Shown one piece after another: positions 61,769 through 64,000 of a DNA stretch of 64,000 nt; within the stretch, counting starts at the first letter, position 1; each line of letters opens with the position of its first letter. This DNA comes from Paraburkholderia solitsugae (lineage in GTDB: Bacteria; Pseudomonadota; Gammaproteobacteria; Burkholderiales; Burkholderiaceae), in NCBI RefSeq assembly GCF_013177695.1, contig NZ_WOEY01000085.1, forward strand, positions 1-64,000, read 5' to 3'. A program made the translations under genes and the position numbers. The notes beneath the pieces were generated by a model. It had not been told where the DNA came from and searched no databases. It saw nothing but the letters and a program-made list of their open reading frames with translations.

Positions 61769-62623
61769 CTAATGCCCTGGCTTCAGCGCCGCATACGTCC
61801 CTGGCGTGATCCCATAAGCCCGCTTGAAAAGCCGGTTGAGATGGCTTTGATCGTAGAAGCCCACCGCCGCCGCGGCCGTTGCCGCGCTCTGCCCCGCCGC
61901 AAGCATGCGTCTGGCCGCGAGCAGCCGCACCTGCGTCGCATAGGCGTGGGGCGGCAGTCCGAACTCTTTGCAGAAAGCGCGCGTGAGGTAATACCGGCTT
62001 AGCCCCACCAGCTCCGCCAGCTCGTCGACCGGGATATCCCGCTCGTAGTTGGCAGCCACGTACTCGCGCACCTGCGCCATCTTGCGGGCTTCGCGCCGCA
62101 CTTCACCGAGTTCGTGCCGCGATTGCCCATATCGTCCGACCAGCATCCCCATCGCGGCCCACCAATTCGCCTGCCGCTCCATTAGCGGGACCGAGCCGTG
62201 TTCGTCGAGACTCGCATGCGCCCTGGTCAGCAGACCGGCAAGGTGCGCATCCTGATAGAGCCCCGGCGGGATCAGAAGCGGTTTGTCGGCGCGCGAGTCC
62301 GGCGAAAACACCGCGCCGAGCGCGCCCAGGCCCTCCATGTCGAGATAGATCGCGCGATAGTTCCATTCGCGGCCTTCCCACACTTCCCCGCTGTGATACT
62401 CACCCGGTCCGAACACGAGCACGCTGCCTGGTCCGGCGACGTCGGTGCCGGTGCGCGTATGACATTGACCCGCACCGGTTTGCGTCATGACGATGACGAG
62501 TTCGTCGTGCAGATGCCGGTCGAACTTGTGCTCGCCGTAGCGGGCGATCGCAAGACAGGCGCCGTCGAGCGCACCGTCTCGCCAGCACACCACCTCCGGG
62601 TCGCCTTTATCCGATGTGTCCAT
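61769..62623 (-). CDS. AraC-family regulator with N-terminal cupin
   Basis: A 284-residue regulator. The N-terminal effector-binding cupin (about 20-110) contains HLHDELVIVMTQTGAGQC, and the C-terminal AraC double helix-turn-helix (about 185-280) has VDELAELVGLSRYYLTRAF and GFYDQSHLNRLFKRAYGITP. This layout is common in regulators of LysE-type exporters or amino-acid genes. It is 29 bp downstream of the alaX-type gene on the same strand and may be co-transcribed with it. Confidence 0.92.
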   Translation of the reverse strand: MDTSDKGDPEVVCWRDGALDGACLAIARYGEHKFDRHLHDELVIVMTQTGAGQCHTRTGTDVAGPGSVLVFGPGEYHSGEVWEGREWNYRAIYLDMEGLGALGAVFSPDSRADKPLLIPPGLYQDAHLAGLLTRAHASLDEHGSVPLMERQANWWAAMGMLVGRYGQSRHELGEVRREARKMAQVREYVAANYERDIPVDELAELVGLSRYYLTRAFCKEFGLPPHAYATQVRLLAARRMLAAGQSAATAAAAVGFYDQSHLNRLFKRAYGITPGTYAALKPGH

Positions 62624-62652
62624 GGGTCGCTCTCAGCTCTCCGGGATGCCTG

Positions 62653-63366
62653 TTAAACCAATTCTATTCTGACCCGGCGATTGCGGCGGCCCTTGTTCTC
62701 GATCTTCACAATGCGGATCGGTCTCGATTGCGCCGTATTGGTCAGATGCGTGCCGCCGCAGGCCTGCCGGTCCAGATCGCCGATTTCGACGATCCGCACC
62801 GTGCCGTCGGAGGTCGGCGGCGGCGCCACCGAAAGGCTGCGGATCAGGCCCTCCGTCGACTTCGCCTCCGCTGCGCTGACGTAATAGGTTCGCACATCCA
62901 TGGCGCTTCGGATCACCTCGTTGACAGGCTCCTCCAGCAGGCGCAGCGCGTCGTTATCCGCTTCCGGCAGATCGAAGTCCATGCGGGCGGTACCGTCGGC
63001 ATTGATCTGCGCCCCGGTCACGAGTGCGCCGGCGAAGCGCTGATACACCAGGGCGTTGAGAATATGCGTGTCCGTATGGAGCTGAGCGACGGTGGCGCGC
63101 CGGGCCGCGTCGACGGCCACGTGCACGTCGCCGTTCAGTTCGAGCGGCTCATCGAGCAGATGCCACAGCATGCCGCCTTCCGGTGCAACGCCAGTAATGC
63201 GGACCACGCCGCGCGCGTGCGTCAGCGTCCCCGCATCCGACACCTGACCTCCGCCGCCCGGGTGCAAGGCCGAGCGGCCCAGCACGACTGCGCCGGGCCG
63301 GGAGGCGATCACGCTCGTTTCAAATTCGAGTAAGTCCGGCTGCTCATGGCAAAGATAGTGCGTCAC
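62653..63366 (-). CDS. alaX: alanyl-tRNA editing protein AlaX
   Basis: A 237-residue free-standing editing domain. It has HPGGGGQVSDAG near residue 35, the zinc ligands in HTDTHILNALVY and the C-terminal CGGTHLTNT, as in the editing domain of AlaRS and ThrRS. It hydrolyses Ser- or Gly-tRNA(Ala) mischarged by alanyl-tRNA synthetase. There is no AlaRS catalytic core. The start at 63366 follows AAGGTG. Confidence 0.93.
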   Translation of the reverse strand: MTHYLCHEQPDLLEFETSVIASRPGAVVLGRSALHPGGGGQVSDAGTLTHARGVVRITGVAPEGGMLWHLLDEPLELNGDVHVAVDAARRATVAQLHTDTHILNALVYQRFAGALVTGAQINADGTARMDFDLPEADNDALRLLEEPVNEVIRSAMDVRTYYVSAAEAKSTEGLIRSLSVAPPPTSDGTVRIVEIGDLDRQACGGTHLTNTAQSRPIRIVKIENKGRRNRRVRIELV

Positions 63367-63622
63367 CTTGATGACCTCGCATGAAATGAAGTGAGCATAC
63401 GCCTAGCATACTCAGTCTCATGGGAGGTCGTCTTGGTCAAAAATGCTCTGTACGAGGTCGCGCGCGAAGCCCACAACTCGTCGAGCACCGTCGATCGTGC
63501 CGTCAAGATGGCGTCCGGAAGCAAACGTCCGGTTGATATAATTTTCCAGTCACACATGATCGGGCACGCTCGCCAGGAGCAAATATTTCACCCGTCAACC
63601 GTCAATCTGACTGGAAGATTCG
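63367..63622. other. divergent alaX-chrA intergenic region
   Basis: These 256 bp lie between two divergent genes. Short frames occur on both strands but none resembles a protein family. I see no clear operator or attenuator. Confidence 0.4.
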
Positions 63623-64000
63623 ATGCCCCTGCAATTAGCCAACACGAGTCGACCACCCACCCTCACCGGGCTTTTCCTTATCTTCAGCCGTATCGGGCTC
63701 ACCAGCTTCGGTGGCGGCCTGAGCGGCTGGCTTCTGCGGGAATTCACCCAGGATCGCGACTGGATCAGTGAAGAAGACTTTTTGAATGGCCTCGCCATTT
63801 CGCAGGCGCTGCCGGGCATCAACGTCAAGAACATGGCGATCTGGATCGGCCACCGTCTGCTCGGCTGGCGCGGCGCGCTGCTGGCGGTCACCGGCATCAT
63901 CGTCCCGCCCGCCATCCTGATTGTTATTCTCGGCACGGTTTTCGGTCGTCTGCTGCATTTCCCGATCGCTCACGTCCTGCTTGCGGGCGCGGCGGCAGCG
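63623..64000 (+). CDS. chrA: chromate transporter ChrA, N-terminal part (cut by window edge)
   Basis: The 126 codons present encode the first half of a CHR-family inner-membrane transporter. Visible are the opening helix LFLIFSRIGLTSFGGGLSGW, the EEDFLNGLAISQALPGINVK segment with the conserved QALPG, and further hydrophobic helices. CHR proteins expel chromate. The start is the ATG at 63623; the rest of the gene lies outside, so a one-domain or two-domain form cannot be told apart. Confidence 0.9.
   Translation, partial: MPLQLANTSRPPTLTGLFLIFSRIGLTSFGGGLSGWLLREFTQDRDWISEEDFLNGLAISQALPGINVKNMAIWIGHRLLGWRGALLAVTGIIVPPAILIVILGTVFGRLLHFPIAHVLLAGAAAA

Noticed and set aside
1..64000. CRISPR array, tRNA/rRNA genes, prophage or integron structures
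   Set aside because: No regularly spaced repeats, no cloverleaf-like or rRNA sequence, and no integrase or phage structural genes were seen on either strand.

Overview
The window is high-GC, compactly coded DNA that reads like a secondary chromosome of a Burkholderiaceae bacterium, most likely Paraburkholderia. Pointers are the acnD/prpF type of methylcitrate cycle, the many LysR, AraC, LacI and Lrp regulators, several MFS and ABC importers next to catabolic enzymes, and a trimeric-porin remnant typical of that family. This assignment is inferred from gene content only. I see no tRNA, rRNA, CRISPR array, prophage or replication origin.

Layout. (1) 1-7575: methylcitrate cycle genes prpC, acnD and prpF (cut by the left edge), opposite the sigma-54 activator prpR. 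A good sigma-54 promoter and two tandem palindromes lie between prpR and prpC; prpB is not in the window. (2) 7532-18327: a tightly overlapped ten-gene leftward run for uptake and oxidation of an amine- or opine-like compound: HAD hydrolase, PuuB-like oxidase, family-5 binding protein, two permeases, a fused double ATPase, a three-subunit flavin/2Fe-2S dehydrogenase and a small AraC regulator. (3) 18590-24321: aldehyde dehydrogenase, GNAT enzyme, GhrA-type reductase, class III aminotransferase and Lrp regulator, which fit the same nitrogen-compound theme. (4) 24358-34587: an envelope region with a second-locus LptD, two small coupled genes behind a leader hairpin, a full-length BamA paralogue, an OmpR-family regulator without its phospho-acceptor Asp, two small unknown genes, and a BaeS/BaeR-like two-component pair. 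(5) 34644-38210: a DmlR-like LysR gene opposite a D-malate/tartrate dehydrogenase, an AstE-like zinc hydrolase and a cupin. (6) 38491-41753: porin remnant, AAHS transporter and an IS200/IS605 element with intact tnpB but only the 3' end of tnpA. (7) 41943-49890: a small secreted protein, then a LacI-controlled galactoside system (GH42 beta-galactosidase, two permeases, binding protein, and an ATPase gene broken by a one-base frameshift) with two operators bracketing a sigma-70 promoter. (8) 50100-61131: GabD-type dehydrogenase, MHS transporter, two-component flavin monooxygenase, two overlapping LysR genes, an ACS transporter, and LigJ/LigK-type enzymes of the lower gallate/protocatechuate 4,5-cleavage pathway. 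(9) 61233-64000: cysteine-rich unknown protein, AraC regulator, AlaX editing protein and the start of a ChrA transporter.

Most of the window serves scavenging and catabolism that ends in central metabolites (pyruvate, oxaloacetate, succinate). The least ordinary parts are the accessory outer-membrane assembly locus (24-31 kb), the transposition-defective TnpB element (40-42 kb), and the lower-pathway gene pair that lacks its ring-cleavage dioxygenase (57-61 kb).
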